DNA from: Aradus depressus
Taxonomy: Eukaryota > Arthropoda > Insecta > Hemiptera > Aradidae
DNA length: 64,000 bases
Assembly (NCBI GenBank): GCA_963662175.1
Contig: OY759218.1
Coordinates: forward strand, 10,346,001 to 10,410,000
Direction: 5' to 3'
The position numbers were made by a program, and so were the translations under genes. Shown here one piece after another: positions 23,612-35,644 of this stretch. The notes beneath the pieces are model-generated. The model worked only from the letters and a program-made list of their open reading frames with translations, made no database searches and was not told where the DNA came from. Numbering within the stretch: the stretch's first letter is position 1; every line of letters starts with the position of its first letter.

Positions 23612-24471
23612 GTATGTGTATCCAGAAAACCATAGAAAGACACACTTTTGTCCAAATCGATCAAAAAGAATAGTGGGGACCAGAAGAGGGAGGGTCAACT
23701 CAAAAACCACAATAACTATCAATGTAATAAATGTATCGACATGAAATATTATCCAGGACCCAATATGGACGACACCGGTGGATTTTCAACGAAATTGGCC
23801 GAATGGAAGTTGGGGGGATCAGAGGAAGCGAACACAACTCAAAAACCATAATAACTATCAATGTAATAAATATATCGACATGAAATATTATCCAGGACCC
23901 AATATGGACGACACCGGTGGATTTTCAACGAAATTGGCCGAATGGAAGTTAGGGGGGATCAGAGGAAGCGTACACAACTCAAAAACCCTCCATGTAATGA
24001 ATGTAACAACAAGAAATCTAGTACTAGGATTCGGAAGTCCCTGAAATTGGTTTCAGTGGAAGCGAAAATTTGTTTGATTAACTGACGCTGAGAGAGTATA
24101 CTCTTCTAATGAAAGCCGATGAAAGTTTTGTAGCTCAAATTAAGGAAAACACTCTATATAATTCGTTTCCGTCCAAAAAATGACAATTCCCAGCGTTAAG
24201 AGCCAAATAGCGATTTTTTTTAAATGTCTCCCGTTTCCACAGCTTCTGTTGTCCCATTTTCCTGGTTAATGAAGTAGGATTTTCCTTTCTTCAATAACGA
24301 TTTGTGTGCAAAGTTTGAAATAGATTTGATTAAACGTCCAAGAGTTATCACGCTAATGGACACATTCTGAAAGAATAAACCTAACCTTATATTCCCAAAA
24401 CATCTTATCTAGAAACTATTGTGGTAGATGATAAGGGGCCGTTCATAAATTACATAAGCTGTCGAGAGGTA

Positions 24472-24492
24472 GGGGGGGGGGGGGGGGGGGGG
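24472..24492 (+). repeat. Poly-G tract (21)
   Basis: Uninterrupted G run in otherwise AT-rich sequence. Confidence 0.9.
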
Positions 24493-24718
24493 ATTTCGTG
24501 AAAATTCATGACAAAGGGAGTGGAGTCTTGAAAAGTGTTATATATGTAACCCAATATCATTTCATTATTTTACTCGTCATTTTGAGAGCTTTAAAAAAAA
24601 TGTACATTTAACATTCTAAAGGACATTTCATGTACTATTATTTCAATTTTTTTCAAAAATTTCATATGAAAATATTATTTGTATAAGTATAACTAAATCA
24701 AATTTTATTAAGTGGTCA

Positions 24719-24915
24719 AAAAAAAAAAAAATTCGGTGAATCACCGATGATTTATTTCTTCAGTACTCAACTAAGTTTTGCTCTCCCTCTAAAACCAGAT
24801 GCCCAGTTTGGCTAAAAATGAATAGTTGACACACAGGGACTACTAAATCCTCATACTAAATTTCGTGTTGATACATTCTATCGACAGTTTTTTGGGGGGT
24901 TTTTGAGTTGAACTT
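24719..24915 (-). repeat. 139-bp-module repeat fragment
   Basis: Reverse 3' end with A-run and CGGTGAATCACCG palindrome. Confidence 0.7.
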
Positions 24916-24919
24916 GAAC

Positions 24920-27900
24920 AATCGAAATATTTTAAATACTTGGTTTTTCAACCGAAATATTGATTGAATTGGGGTAATTTCTGTACTAATGGGGATATTA
25001 CTGAAACGGAGTAGTTAGTGGACACCTGGCGACCCAAAAGTCACTAACTGTGATCAGTACACCATAACCCATCTCGGCAAATTAAAGAATATAATTAGTT
25101 ACCTTCCTAGCCAATTCAGATAATACTTTATTTATAAGTAGTTTCTCCCAATAAACTGGAGATCATGAATAAACCCAAAGAACACCGTCTAAATGCACCT
25201 ATTGACTGGTGTTTACTCACAAACATGTGCATTTATTACTGGGGTTTAAATAAAACAGTACATAATCAATAAAACAAAATGCGAATTTATTATGTAGGTA
25301 GACATATGTATATGTAATATGTATATCCATGTAGTTATGTAATAAAGTATGAAGTAAAAAACGAGATAAAAAAGTAATAAAAATTTTGACTCAGCATCAA
25401 CAAAATTGGTGCACAAGATAAGGGCGTAAAAATAAAATAAAATACAAAAAAGAATGAGAAAAACAAATCATAAAAAAATGTAAGTCGCCTTTTTTAGTAA
25501 GTAAGAATGAAGGATACCTTGCCTTTTTTTTTTATAATATAAAGAAAAACAACAACGAAAATATGAAAATTAAATACAACACTTTTCAAAATAACAAAAC
25601 TTATAAAATGAAAATAAATATCACATTTTGAAAAACAAAATAAACATAACCTCTACAAATCAAAGAGGAATAATCAAGGTGGCTGACGTGTATTTCCCGC
25701 GCTAAGACTTGCCGCGCCTACAAGCCCCTCCATTCTAATCTAACCTCCTTGATTTTAACACATTTATTTCACAAAAATATTGAATAATCTTATTTTATTT
25801 AATAAATACAATTAATTTTCGATGTCTCCAGACCTTGACCAATTATAGAAAACAAAAATCAATCAGATTTTTTCTCACTGTCATCTACCCTATTATGGAG
25901 TGGTTTCAAGTAGGTTATAATTGGTCACCGGTCTTTCTTTTAGCGTCCCTCTGCTCTATATAGACGTCGCTTTCTTCCTACAGTAATTCCTGTAAGTAGC
26001 TCTTCATTTTGCTGGGATCTTGAATTGAGTTATCTACCACCTCGGCGACAGCTGTCATGAATGTATTTCACTCTAGTACTTATTTCTGAACTCTGCCTAG
26101 ATTGTTTTTAAGTTTTTCACCATTACTATTTGTACATAGACAATTCCCGCTTCGGTACCTGACACAGCCGATCAGATTCATTATAGCAAAATCATTTAAA
26201 TTAAATCTTGTAAAATTTTCGTTGTCAAATCAATGTTAGTATAGAATGACATACAATGTGTAGTGCCGGAGTATATAGTTATATATGAGTATGTAGCTCG
26301 TCTTTTCTGTAGTAATTGGAGATATTGTTACGAAAGTAACATATTGTTGCATTCGGAAATTAGTTTTTATTATTATACTAATTGGTCGTCTATGTTTTTT
26401 AGCAGTCAATAAGAAAGGGATTTTAATCAAGAGGCAAATATTAAAAGATATACATATTTAAACTAGAAAAACACATATTTTGACTAAATAAAAAATTATT
26501 TTTAAATAATCAAACAAGATTCATTCCTGATAACCTTGAATCGATTGAATTAACAGTAAATTGTTATCGATTATTTAGTAACTAAAAATGTCATTATTGT
26601 TTAAATATTTATTTTACAATATCATACTTTATGATATTAGATAATCAGGGATTTTACCTGTAGTGATAAATGTCTTTTCGCGTACATTAATGTCATTGCT
26701 CATAAATATCTATTAGAAAAACTTTTTTTGGAAGATTCAATTTTCTAAATTAATTAAAAACAATAGGTAGCGGAAATATAGTTTAATGAATCAATTAATA
26801 AAGTACAAAAATTATCCTAAAAATAATATATTCTGTTCATTTAAGAAATGTGAATAATTACTAGTCGATAGAAGTATTTGATAATTTTGTTATAACGCCG
26901 AACTTCTTTCGATATTATTAATTCGATTTTTCATATTGCTATGCGAAGGAAGTTCGCCTTTTCCGCAGAATAGTTTGGTTTGTTAAGAAGTTGTCATGCC
27001 GGTCTTTTGACATGCAATGAGAATAGTATTTGTTTAAAATATTAAGGTTTTTTTAAGTTATAGGTGAGATCTTTGTCAAGTTCACAGTTGTTCGTTTTTT
27101 TGTTTCTCTCACTTACATGTTATCTGCATACTAGAACTTTTATGTATATGTCTATATATTTTGATTTATATGTTTCAAAACATAATGGTCAGTTCCACAG
27201 ATATGTTATTATACACGGAGATATGCACTTTTGGATATCTGTTGACTTAAGTTGCGATATATTTTCGTACATCATTTAGTATGTTTTCATGCATTTCAAA
27301 TCGATTTGAATATTGAACAAGGTTCGCAAATTGACAAGGGTTTTCATGGAGTGGGTTCAGATGGATTCCAAATCGGATTGAAAAGAGGATTTTAACTGTC
27401 AAAAGTAACCTCCCCTAGGTTTTGTGTGAGCAGGTTATAAACAAGTGATATGCGCTGATAAGCTAGATTGTTTGTTATTTTTATTTTAAAAGTGTTTTAT
27501 TTGTTAACATAAATATTAATAATTACGGTGTTTTTAATTGTTTTGTATACTGCATGAAGGATTCCGCAAGAAATGGGGAGTCGTTTTTTTCATTTTTGGG
27601 GCAGGGGATAGTTTTAGCTTTAAATGAAATTGTTCACTATGTAGTCACAAAATAAATAAAAACAGTCTCTTTAAATAAATAGTCACGTTTTTTTTTAGAA
27701 ATAAAAACCATTAAAAACCTAACCTCAATAACTTGCAAAAAATACCCTTCCTTATTCAGTACACGAAAAATCCGCCAGGAGAGTCGTGCGCCACAACTGC
27801 GCATGCCTCAATACTCAATACTAGTGTTGAGGGTTTTCATATACTTCAATACGAATCACTTTCGATACGATCCCAGAAATTAGCGAATTGACCTTGGGAT

Positions 27901-28370
27901 AACACGATTTGAAATCGGTTTGAAACAGGGGTTTTCATGGAACTCAAATCGATTCGAACACACTATTTCGGATTCAAATCGATTTAAACGTCCATGAAAA
28001 CGTAGTAATTGTGGTATATGACGAAGTTGCGATATATTTTCATATACCATTAGGTTTACCATGACTTGTGTCATATAATGTTCTGTTTAAAAGACATGCT
28101 ATTAAATAGTAAATTAATATATTAAATTTTAATATAATGACTCTTATTATGCACTAATTATATATTTAAATGCAAGTGAAGGCTAATGTTTGACATATAT
28201 TTCGTATATCGTGGTGTACCTAATAGGTTTATTATGAATTGGTAATAATAATGATCTTTTACAGCTATATAATATGTGGGTCTCTTATTATAAATTATAA
28301 ACACCTGTTATGTACTTATGACTATCTGAAACGAATGTTTCCCATATACTTTAGTTTATTATGATATATT
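24920..28370. other. AT-rich intergenic sequence
   Basis: No exon-like island or known element beyond short inverted repeats near 27.3 and 27.9 kb. Confidence 0.5.
27930..28003. repeat. Imperfect inverted repeat
   Basis: GTTTTCATGGAACTCAAATCGATT faces AAATCGATTTAAACGTCCATGAAAAC; related TTTTCATGGAGTGG lies at 27342. Confidence 0.5.
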
Positions 28371-28371
<1 letters not shown>

Positions 28372-28408
<37 letters not shown>

Positions 28409-28426
28409 AATATATATATATATGTA
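28372..28426. repeat. Palindromic (AT)n tract upstream of the winged-helix/PHD gene
   Basis: TTAGGTATATAT... and ...ATATACCTAATATAT form a perfect inverted repeat around an AT run, ending about 50 bp before the exon. Confidence 0.85.
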
Positions 28427-28534
28427 TATAGCAAAATGGTTTCGCTAACTTCCTTAATTTATTTATTTATTTTTTTAGGTGTTTTGGGAACGTTCTTTTT
28501 GCTGTTAAGAATTGATAACATTACATTGACGAAT

Positions 28535-28999
28535 ATGTCTATGACCGAATTACATAGCTCAATATTAAAGTCAATTGATAAGATACGATATTCTCACAGA
28601 ACTCGTGCAAGTTTTGAGAAAATCTATAGTTATGTTAATCGTATATACAGAGTAGACATGAGGACTTTTGATTCTCAGTTTAAACTACTTATCAATGAAG
28701 GGAAAGTAGTGCCTCAAACGTTCAATGGAAAGTTAAGTTATCGGAATGTCCTCACATGGAATAAAGCTCGCCCCCGACAATTGAAAAATAAAAAAAGTGT
28801 AGCTGAATTATCGTCAGCCAACAGTTCAAGAAGAAGTTCAATCGCTGATACACACTCAGACTATAGTCGTGCCTCTGGTTCGAAGAATGTCCACAACTTC
28901 AACAACAAATATAAAATTCCGTGTAAAATACGGAGTGATGAGAATAATTCTATTGGTAGTAAAGAGGATATTGTTGAAACAAAACGACAGAGGAAAAAG
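28535..28999 (+). CDS. Winged-helix/PHD protein, exon 1 (winged helix)
   Basis: The first coding exon of a four-exon gene. A T-rich stretch with AG at 28477-28478 suggests the transcript exon starts at 28479 and that translation starts at the ATG at 28535 or 28541. Residues 1-75 fit the SAMD1/KAT6-type winged-helix domain: TELHSSILKSIDKIR, then SFEKIYSYVNRIY, and KLLINEGKVVPQ followed by a beta-hairpin (KLSYRNVLTW). This domain is known in SAMD1 and at the N-terminus of MYST acetyltransferases KAT6A/B (Enok in flies), where it binds unmethylated CpG DNA. Residues 85-150 are a low-complexity Ser/Arg/Lys linker likely to hold nuclear-localisation signals. The exon ends AAAAAG/GTATAT in phase 0. 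Later exons add a PHD finger, so a chromatin-reader role is likely. The whole predicted protein is about 273 residues. Confidence 0.75.
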
Positions 29000-29074
29000 G
29001 TATATATAGTGATATATGTTTGTAATTAGTAACTTTATTATTTGTTGTCATTAAAAGTATGTATCCAATTTCAG

Positions 29075-29164
29075 AAAGTCGTATATGATCCTGCGGACTA
29101 CGATGTCCCTGTTGTTAGAAAACAGAAAAATAATATTAAAATGGATGCTAATTCGTCAGATTCT
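29075..29164 (+). CDS. Winged-helix/PHD protein, exon 2
   Basis: A 90-bp, phase-0/phase-0 exon between CAATTTCAG and TCT/GTGAGT. It encodes KVVYDPADYDVPVVRKQK followed by a short polar segment ending NSSDS. It links the winged helix to the PHD finger. Splice sites and frame fit exons 1 and 3 exactly. No domain is recognised in it. Confidence 0.72.
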
Positions 29165-29400
29165 GTGAGTATACATTCATTCTTTGTATTTTGTTAAAAG
29201 TTTGGTCCATACATTACGTTATCTAATGTGGACCAAATAAGCTGATCCAAGATGGCGGTACCTCTCCCTCTATTTAGTGTGTTAGTGTCTACGATAAGTT
29301 AAGACATCGAATTCTAATCTTTGTCGCTTCCGTCCTATGGGTGATGCTCTACACTTATAATAAAATGAGTATATTTAAGTTATGCGTTGACACAAAAGGA

Positions 29401-29710
29401 GGGCGCCGGTAGCTGTGACGTAGTGTGCCTTCCTACTGAGCTCAAGATACCGGGTTTGAAACCCGGCCGAGGCTTTTAGGTTTTTTATTTGGGAGGTAAA
29501 AATATCTTGAGCACGCCGTTCTTCGGTTGGGACGTTAATGGTCCCGAGCTTGTAAGATGTCAGGTATGCGTTAAAGACTCCTACCCTAGTTAAATGAACC
29601 TGTGTAGGTAACATGTAGGACTTCCATTGTAGAATCGAGCTCATAACCACTAGAACGACGAAACGGAGCTCTGGTAGTTGGCGATATGGCCTCGTAATTG
29701 AAGCCCGGCT

Positions 29711-29755
<45 letters not shown>

Positions 29756-29970
29756 CTGGCCTTATGTACAATGCATATTAGCCATGTCACTGTGTAATTT
29801 ACTAAGTTATTTACGACATCCATGGCCCCGGGAGGGAGTTCTATCTATGAAATAAAACTCACTCCCGGACGGGATTCGAACCCGCAAACCATGGTGAGAC
29901 CATGCGACCAAAGCCCTACGCTCTAACCCGCACGGCCACCATGGCTCCCGAAGCCCGGCTGTTAGTCACA
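29401..29970 (+). mobile_element. SINE1 split by a SINE2 insertion
   Basis: SINE1 runs 29401-29711 and resumes at 29950. Between them is an inverted SINE2. The head is mutated (A box TAGCTGTGACG). Confidence 0.82.
29712..29949 (-). mobile_element. SINE2 nested in SINE1
   Basis: A run of about 44 T (the reversed poly-A tail) and a tRNA-derived unit of about 190 bp, with B box GGGATTCGAACCC on the plus strand. The 12-bp duplication GAAGCCCGGCTG (29700-29711, 29950-29961) comes from SINE1 sequence and proves the order of insertion. Confidence 0.87.
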
Positions 29971-30394
29971 CTAACAAAAAAATATTTAAATTTATTGAAA
30001 TAAAAAAAAATGGATTTTCATCTCAACGATTATAATAACAACTTAAATAGTTTCAAAAATGATATATAAAGTATTTTTCTGCACAATTTTTTCACCGAGT
30101 TCATTAAAAACGAAAACAAAACAAAAAGTTGGTGTCAGGATAATGTGCCTCAGGGGGCCCCCGTTCGATCAAAAAATTTGAAAAAAGTTCTTTCTATCAG
30201 TTTTTAAAAGTGTATTTTGTGATCATTATTAATCTAGAAATTTCTATTGGTTTTTCTGGAAAGTTCGACAGCTTTCTGTGAGTTTCTAGAAAGTTCTATT
30301 CGAACTGGATTTTTCTGGAAACTTATGTAGATTCTAGATTTTTTGATGGCTTCTATGATGTTCTATTGGATTTTTCTAGAAAATTCGGATCTTT

Positions 30395-30605
30395 TCGGTT
30401 ACATGTCAGGGATTCTGAAAAATTTTCTACCGAAACCACTTACTCTTTGTAAATCCACTTGATGTATCCGAAGAAATAAAATTTTGACCCTCCCGTCAGT
30501 CCTTTTACTGAAACAGTCCACATTCTCCTGATATAAGAGAAACATATAGTTCAAATGGAAAATTTTTTAGAATCCCTGACACATAACCGAAAATATCCGA
30601 AACCT
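30395..30605. repeat. Inverted repeat, possible foldback element
   Basis: TTTTCGGTTACATGTCAGGG and AATCCCTGACACATAACCGA are complementary across about 120 bp. The loop (30440-30545) has a reverse-oriented relative at 43560-43680. Confidence 0.6.
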
Positions 30606-31447
30606 CTTGCAATTTCGAGAAACATACTGGAAAATTTGATGACATTCTATAAGTTCTAGAATGTTTTGGTGTATTATATAAATTATTGAAATTAAAGTTG
30701 AGAATAATATTGAAAAAATAATTTAAGGGCCCCCGGATGAAGTCTGCCTCAGCGCCTAACCCAAATAACTAGTTAACACAGTGACATGGCGTAATATGCA
30801 CCATACATAAGGTCAAAAAAAATAAATAAAAAAATAGCATCACCCGAATTGTTGTAACGAGAAAAACATTTTAAGTAACCATTAGCAACCAAACTTATTT
30901 ACCTAGACAGAAAACAGCTATTCCAGTTATGAATTTCAGGTCGTTTGTTGATGTTTTGCCCGGGAACAATCTTACTCTACTCAGCAAGTTCTAAATTTGG
31001 TTTATCCAGCTTTTGTTACCAAAGGTAGGAGTCTTTAACAAATACCTGACGGAACACAGGTTCTGCACCTTTGCTTAAAGTCTCGTCCACAGATAAAAAA
31101 CCTAAGGGCCTCGGCCGGGCTTTGTTTTAGTACCTATTCAAGTAATTCCAATAAAATATCTCCATCTTATGTTATATAAGTATTACTTAGTTTTTCTTGT
31201 GGAGTCTCGACATTACCACACTTATTAAATAAATAATTCCTTATTACAAAAAACCGCCTCATTTTCGTACTCGATCGACTCTAGTTTTATTGAAATAGAG
31301 GATGTGAATAGGTTCGGTATAAGTGGGATTACGTAAGTGTTTCTTACATAGTACATATCTTCGAATCTTTACCTGGAGGATGTATAAGGAATTTTGAATA
31401 TTTTCTCTAGGATAATACTATTATTTTGTGATATATTTTTTTTACAG

Positions 31448-31613
31448 CAGTTAGAGGATGAAGTAGATGATGAAGGTACGATAGACCTGCTAGGAGGCTT
31501 CACTAGACGTGTTATGTTCCCTGAAAACATGAACATGTGTTCCGAGTGTCGCCGGTTCATGTCTGGCATCAAGCCTGACCCAATGGTTTCTTGTGCCACC
31601 TGTTCCAATGAAA
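31448..31613 (+). CDS. Winged-helix/PHD protein, exon 3 (first half of PHD finger)
   Basis: The exon follows a strong acceptor (eight T then ACAG; a CAGCAG repeat allows NAGNAG use of 31448 or 31451). It encodes an acidic start (QLEDEVDDEGTIDLL), a linker, then zinc ligands 1-4 of a PHD finger: CSEC, 14 residues, CATC. The donor AATGAAA/GTAAGA leaves phase 1. The segment PMVSCATCSN resembles the corresponding part of the first PHD finger of KAT6 proteins. Confidence 0.78.
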
Positions 31614-31734
31614 GTAAGAATCACTATTTTTATATAATATGATTTTTGTAAGTAGAGACAGATAAAAGCCCGGGTTAAAACCGGTCCGATTATTTTGAAT
31701 TGATTAATTCGTTCTGGGGAAGTACGTTGCCGGT

Positions 31735-31960
31735 GATTTGCTAGCCTACTGTGCTTAAGATCGTGGGTTCGAAATCCGGGGTCTGTTAGGTGAAAAATAC
31801 TTGAGCATGCCGTCCTTCGGATTGGACTTTGAGGGATGGTCCCGAGGTCAGGTACTCCTTAAAGACATTTACCCTAGATGAAAAAATCAAGGAAGGCAAC
31901 ATTTAGGACTCCTCGGGCTCATGTCCATCAGAGGGACAAAAGAGCAGTTTCTAAACCTGT
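31735..31960 (+). mobile_element. SINE1, degraded
   Basis: Recognisable AAGATCGTGGGTTCGAAA, GCCGTCCTTCGGAT and CGGGCTCATGTCCA segments; head truncated and several deletions. It abuts a module-repeat end. Confidence 0.65.
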
Positions 31961-32315
31961 CGATGGTGTCATACCCAAACCGTTAATGGACGTATACCTT
32001 CTTGTGGAATAGTTAATAAAAAAGTAAACGAGGTTTGTTTTATTTATTTATTATAAGTTCCTACAATATGTCCACGTTTCTCGTGCTAAGTGAATATAGC
32101 ATGTACAAGTTATATCGCTATAGTTTTGCCCTGCTATGATAACCGAACTCCGCGCTGCGGATATTTGTTTTGTAACTGAATCCCGAAAATTTTTAAACGG
32201 TGATTCCAATTGTTGCCACTACAATCGGTTGGAGATTATGTTTGATTGGTCCCAAAGCCTGAAAGCCCATATAACAGCCGCTTGATAGTATTTAACTACC
32301 TAGTCTCCTTCATTT

Positions 32316-32653
32316 AGGTTAGGTTTTATGACTCATGCCCGGGCTTTAACAACGAGGTCATATCGCCTACTGCCAGAGCGCTCTTTCGTCACTCTGGTGG
32401 ACATGAGCCCGACTCTACTGTGGGAGTCCTAAATTTTGCCTACCCTTTTATTCGCCTAGGGTAAGGGGTCTTTAACGAGTACCTGACATCGTATAGGCTC
32501 GGGACCATCGCTTAACGTCCCATCTGAAGGACGGCGTGCTTAGGTTTATTTTACCTCCCAGATAAAATAAACTAAGGGCCTCGGTCGGGTTTCGAACCCA
32601 CGATCTTAAGCTCAGAAGACAAGCACGCATACCACTGAGCTACCGGCGCCCTC
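32316..32653 (-). mobile_element. SINE1, full-length, reverse
   Basis: Complete copy from a GGTTAGG tail to the CCGGCGCC head. It lies in the last intron of the winged-helix/PHD gene. TCATTTA occurs at both flanks. Confidence 0.86.
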
Positions 32654-32919
32654 TCATTTATAATGAAAGGTTTTTTCATAGCTATGTTTCCTCAAATCAT
32701 CTGGGTTGAGGAACACCTTGTTGAAAATTCTCCTTTATCACTCAGTTTTCTTTATCACTTCACATCTTCTCCAGAATGGATCCGGAACAAGACACATTGT
32801 AAAGAGATATTTTCAACTTCTAAGTTGAGGAACGCGGACATATTGTGGAATTTGTAATAAAAAAATTAATCAAACTTATTTTTTGAAATATTAACTAAGT
32901 TATGAACTAGACCTGACGA

Positions 32920-33005
32920 TGGTGTGAGGCCGAAACCGGTAGTTTTATTTTTATAAATATCTTTAGTGGAATAGACAATATTTAAAAAAATAAGTTTGTT
33001 TTATT
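32920..33005 (+). ncRNA. Solo hammerhead-like segment (CTGACGA)
   Basis: CTGACGA, stem II GGT...GCC, GAAA and self-complementary ACCGGT, then the shared body AGTGGAATAGACAATATTT. Sequence just upstream (near 32870-32895) is complementary to the body's 3' end, so a transcript would fold with the motif at the tip. Confidence 0.4.
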
Positions 33006-33417
33006 TATTTAAGAGATATTTTCTTACCGAGTGGTGTCCTGATCACTTTTCTCGTCTTCCGGGGTTGCTCAAGAAGAGTTCTTTTTGTTATCCGGTGAAA
33101 TCAACTCTTTTGACTGTTTGCAACCTGATTGCTCGCGCCAAGTTGTTTTCCTTCCGAAGTGTCTATTCCTCCGGGACTGTTTTGCAGGGCGCCTTTTGAT
33201 TGGAGGGTATGCTTTGAATATAGAATATACCTGTCTTCCTATCTGCGTCAGAATAGTGCCGTTAACTCATTTCATAGCGAAACAATCGTATCATTGCAGA
33301 TGAAAAGTCGTCTTGGCCAGAATTTTAGAGAAACTTCTGAATAAAAAAAGAAAAAAACATTACAAAAAGATGATACGACCATGCAACCCTTACATGTGTA
33401 TTTTATATTTGTTTTAG

Positions 33418-33518
33418 GTCACCATAGTTGTACCGTGGGAAAGATATCTGGAAAACGTTGGTATTGTTACCCGTGTCGGAGAGAAGGCAAAGACAAGGAG
33501 ACTGATTTGGGAAATTGA
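33418..33518 (+). CDS. Winged-helix/PHD protein, exon 4 (second half of PHD finger, stop)
   Basis: After GTTTTAG the exon restores the split serine codon and completes the zinc finger: HHSC (His and fifth Cys, four residues after CATC), then WYCYPC with the conserved PHD tryptophan two residues before ligand 7. All eight C4HC3 ligands are present. The protein then ends quickly (RREGKDKETDLGN, TGA at 33516). KAT6 proteins carry a second PHD finger and a MYST domain after this point, and neither is seen here. This is therefore either a truncated KAT6-like paralogue or a distinct winged-helix/PHD reader. Confidence 0.78.
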
Positions 33519-34498
33519 AATTCTTTTCTTTTATTTATTTCCCTCAATCAATGCCGATTATAAAATATCATCGGAGAAAACTGCACGTTACCGTCCACTA
33601 CAATATTTTTATATACTTTTATAGTTTCTCTTCTTGTTAATGTAACAGAACTTAGTTTTATTTTTAATTTGTTAAATTAATTAGTATTGTATTGAGATTA
33701 TTTTAAACAACACTTTCCTATCTACAAAAATATTCTTGGGAAATATTGTATTGAATAGTGTACATAAAGTATGGGTAAGTCTTGTAAAGGTTTTTAAAGA
33801 ATTTTGAAATTACCAAATAGCTCTTAAGTATTAGTAATTTAAGATGTGATATTAAGAGACTGAATATCTCTTATTAAATTAAGCCAAATTTCTTATATTC
33901 CAAGTATTTTATTTAAATCTATCCTATAGAGTTCAGTCAAATTTTACTACAGCTTATTACGCAGCTAAGAGACAGAGTACAGTGGAACCTCTGATGTCGA
34001 TTGGAAAGAATTATTTTTCATTAATCCTGACTCTTGGTCATTCTTAAGGGATCATTCTAAGTTTTCTACAAGAGCTCATGATTTACTGGCTAGGATCACA
34101 GGTCATAGAAGAAGAAGTAGTTTTTATTGGAGTCTATAATAGAACGCAAATTATTTTTTGAATTACAGAGGTATACATTGGGATGTTTCGAATAATAGAA
34201 GTTATCATGCTTTAAAACACTTCCAATTATCTTCAACTTCTCTTTATTGAGGTTTCTGCAGAGAAATGCATCTGTAAGAGTTAAAAACGTTCAACTGTAG
34301 TTGACAGGAGTCATGTTTTTTAAAATTCAAAACCCGTTTCATTCTAGTTCTACCTCATTATTTAATTTCTTTTTACTGATGAAAATTGAACTTTTTAATC
34401 GAATATTTCTGCATTTACTATTCTATGTATGCTTATGAAACATTAATATTACTAATGGCCTCTCATTGCTCTGTGATTGGATCTCAAGCATTCACCTA

Positions 34499-35443
34499 AT
34501 TTCGTTTTGCCAAATAATGTTAATACCTAGTAAGCTTGATCTGCTCTTTAGAAATCATGTAAAATGGTGCTTTCTACTTACAAATATTTTTATATTGTAT
34601 TATATTTCGTTTTGCCAAATAATGTTAATACCTAGTAGGCTTGATCTACTCTTTAGAAATCATGTAAAATGGTGCTTTCTACTTACAAATATTTTTATAT
34701 TGTATTATATTTCGTTTTGCCAAATAATGTGAATACCTAGTAGGCTTGATCTACTCTTTAGAAATCATGTAAAATGGTGCTTTCTACTTACAAATATTTT
34801 TATATTGTATTATATTTCGTTTTGCCAAATAATGTTAATACCTAGTAGGCTTGATCTACTCTTTAGAAATCATGTAAAATGGTGCTTTCTACTTACAAAT
34901 ATTTTTATATTGTATTATATTTCGTTTTGCCAAATAATGTGAATACCTAGTAGGCTTGATCTACTCTTTAGAAATCATGTAAAATGGTGCTTTCTACTTA
35001 CAAATATTTTTATATTGTATTATATTTCGTTTTGCCAAATAATGTTAATACCTAGTAGGCTTGATCTACTCTTTAGAAATCATGTAAAATGGTGCTTTCT
35101 ACTTACAAATATTTTTATATTGTATTATATTTCGTTTTGCCAAATAATGTGAATACCTAGTAGGCTTGATCTACTCTTTAGAAATCATGTAAAATGGTGC
35201 TTTCTACTTACAAATATTTTCATATTGTATTATATTTCGTTTTGCCAAATAATGTTAATACCTAGTAGGCTTGATCTACTCTTTAGAAATCATGTAAAAT
35301 GGTGCTTTCTACTTACAAATATTTTCATATTGTATTATATTTCGTTTTGCCAAATAATGTTAATACCTAGTAGGCTTGATCTACTCTTTAGAAATCATGT
35401 AAAATGGTGCTTTCTATTTACTAATATTTTCATATTGTATTAT
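34499..35443 (+). repeat. 105-bp tandem array, nine copies
   Basis: Unit starts ATTTCGTTTTGCCAAATAAT at 34499, 34604, 34709 and so on. Copies are nearly identical. A G/T difference (ATGTTAATACC versus ATGTGAATACC) alternates between copies 2-8, showing a 210-bp higher-order unit. It lies between the PHD exon and the first AATAAA. Confidence 0.93.
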
Positions 35444-35478
35444 ATTTCGATAAATGTGTGTTTTGAGAACTTTCCTTG

Positions 35479-35484
35479 AATAAA
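35479..35484 (+). terminator. Candidate polyadenylation signal of the winged-helix/PHD gene
   Basis: This is the first canonical AATAAA I could find by eye on the plus strand after the stop at 33518. If used, the 3' UTR would be about 2 kb and would contain the whole 105-bp tandem array. Confidence 0.3.
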
Positions 35485-35644
35485 GTATTCGTATTTTTAA
35501 TCCAAAAAAGGAATTTATGTTTTTTACCTAATTTATATTTCCCCTGTTTTCCATGAACATTTGTGTGTTGGGAATTAACATTAAGGAACAAATCAGGCCT
35601 AATGCGCTACACTTGGCACCATCTCTAAAAATTACAAGGTAAGG

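Larger units (their letters stand above)
21500..24092 (+). repeat. 139-bp-module repeat interrupted by two stacked insertions
   Basis: The 5' end (21503-21577) stops in the family sequence at TTTTATGTT and resumes at about 23612 with TATGTGTATCCAGAA. It then has two near-identical 139-bp modules (from 23702 and 23841). The gap is filled by a hAT-type TIR element and a second TIR element. Confidence 0.68.

Noticed and set aside
29586..29771. 61-residue polylysine protein
   Set aside because: The lysines are the complement of the poly-T tail of the nested SINE2.
34499..35443. CRISPR-like direct repeats
   Set aside because: Units are contiguous without unique spacers, in a spliced-gene animal context; this is a satellite-type array. 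The 50-bp array at 44.7 kb is the same.
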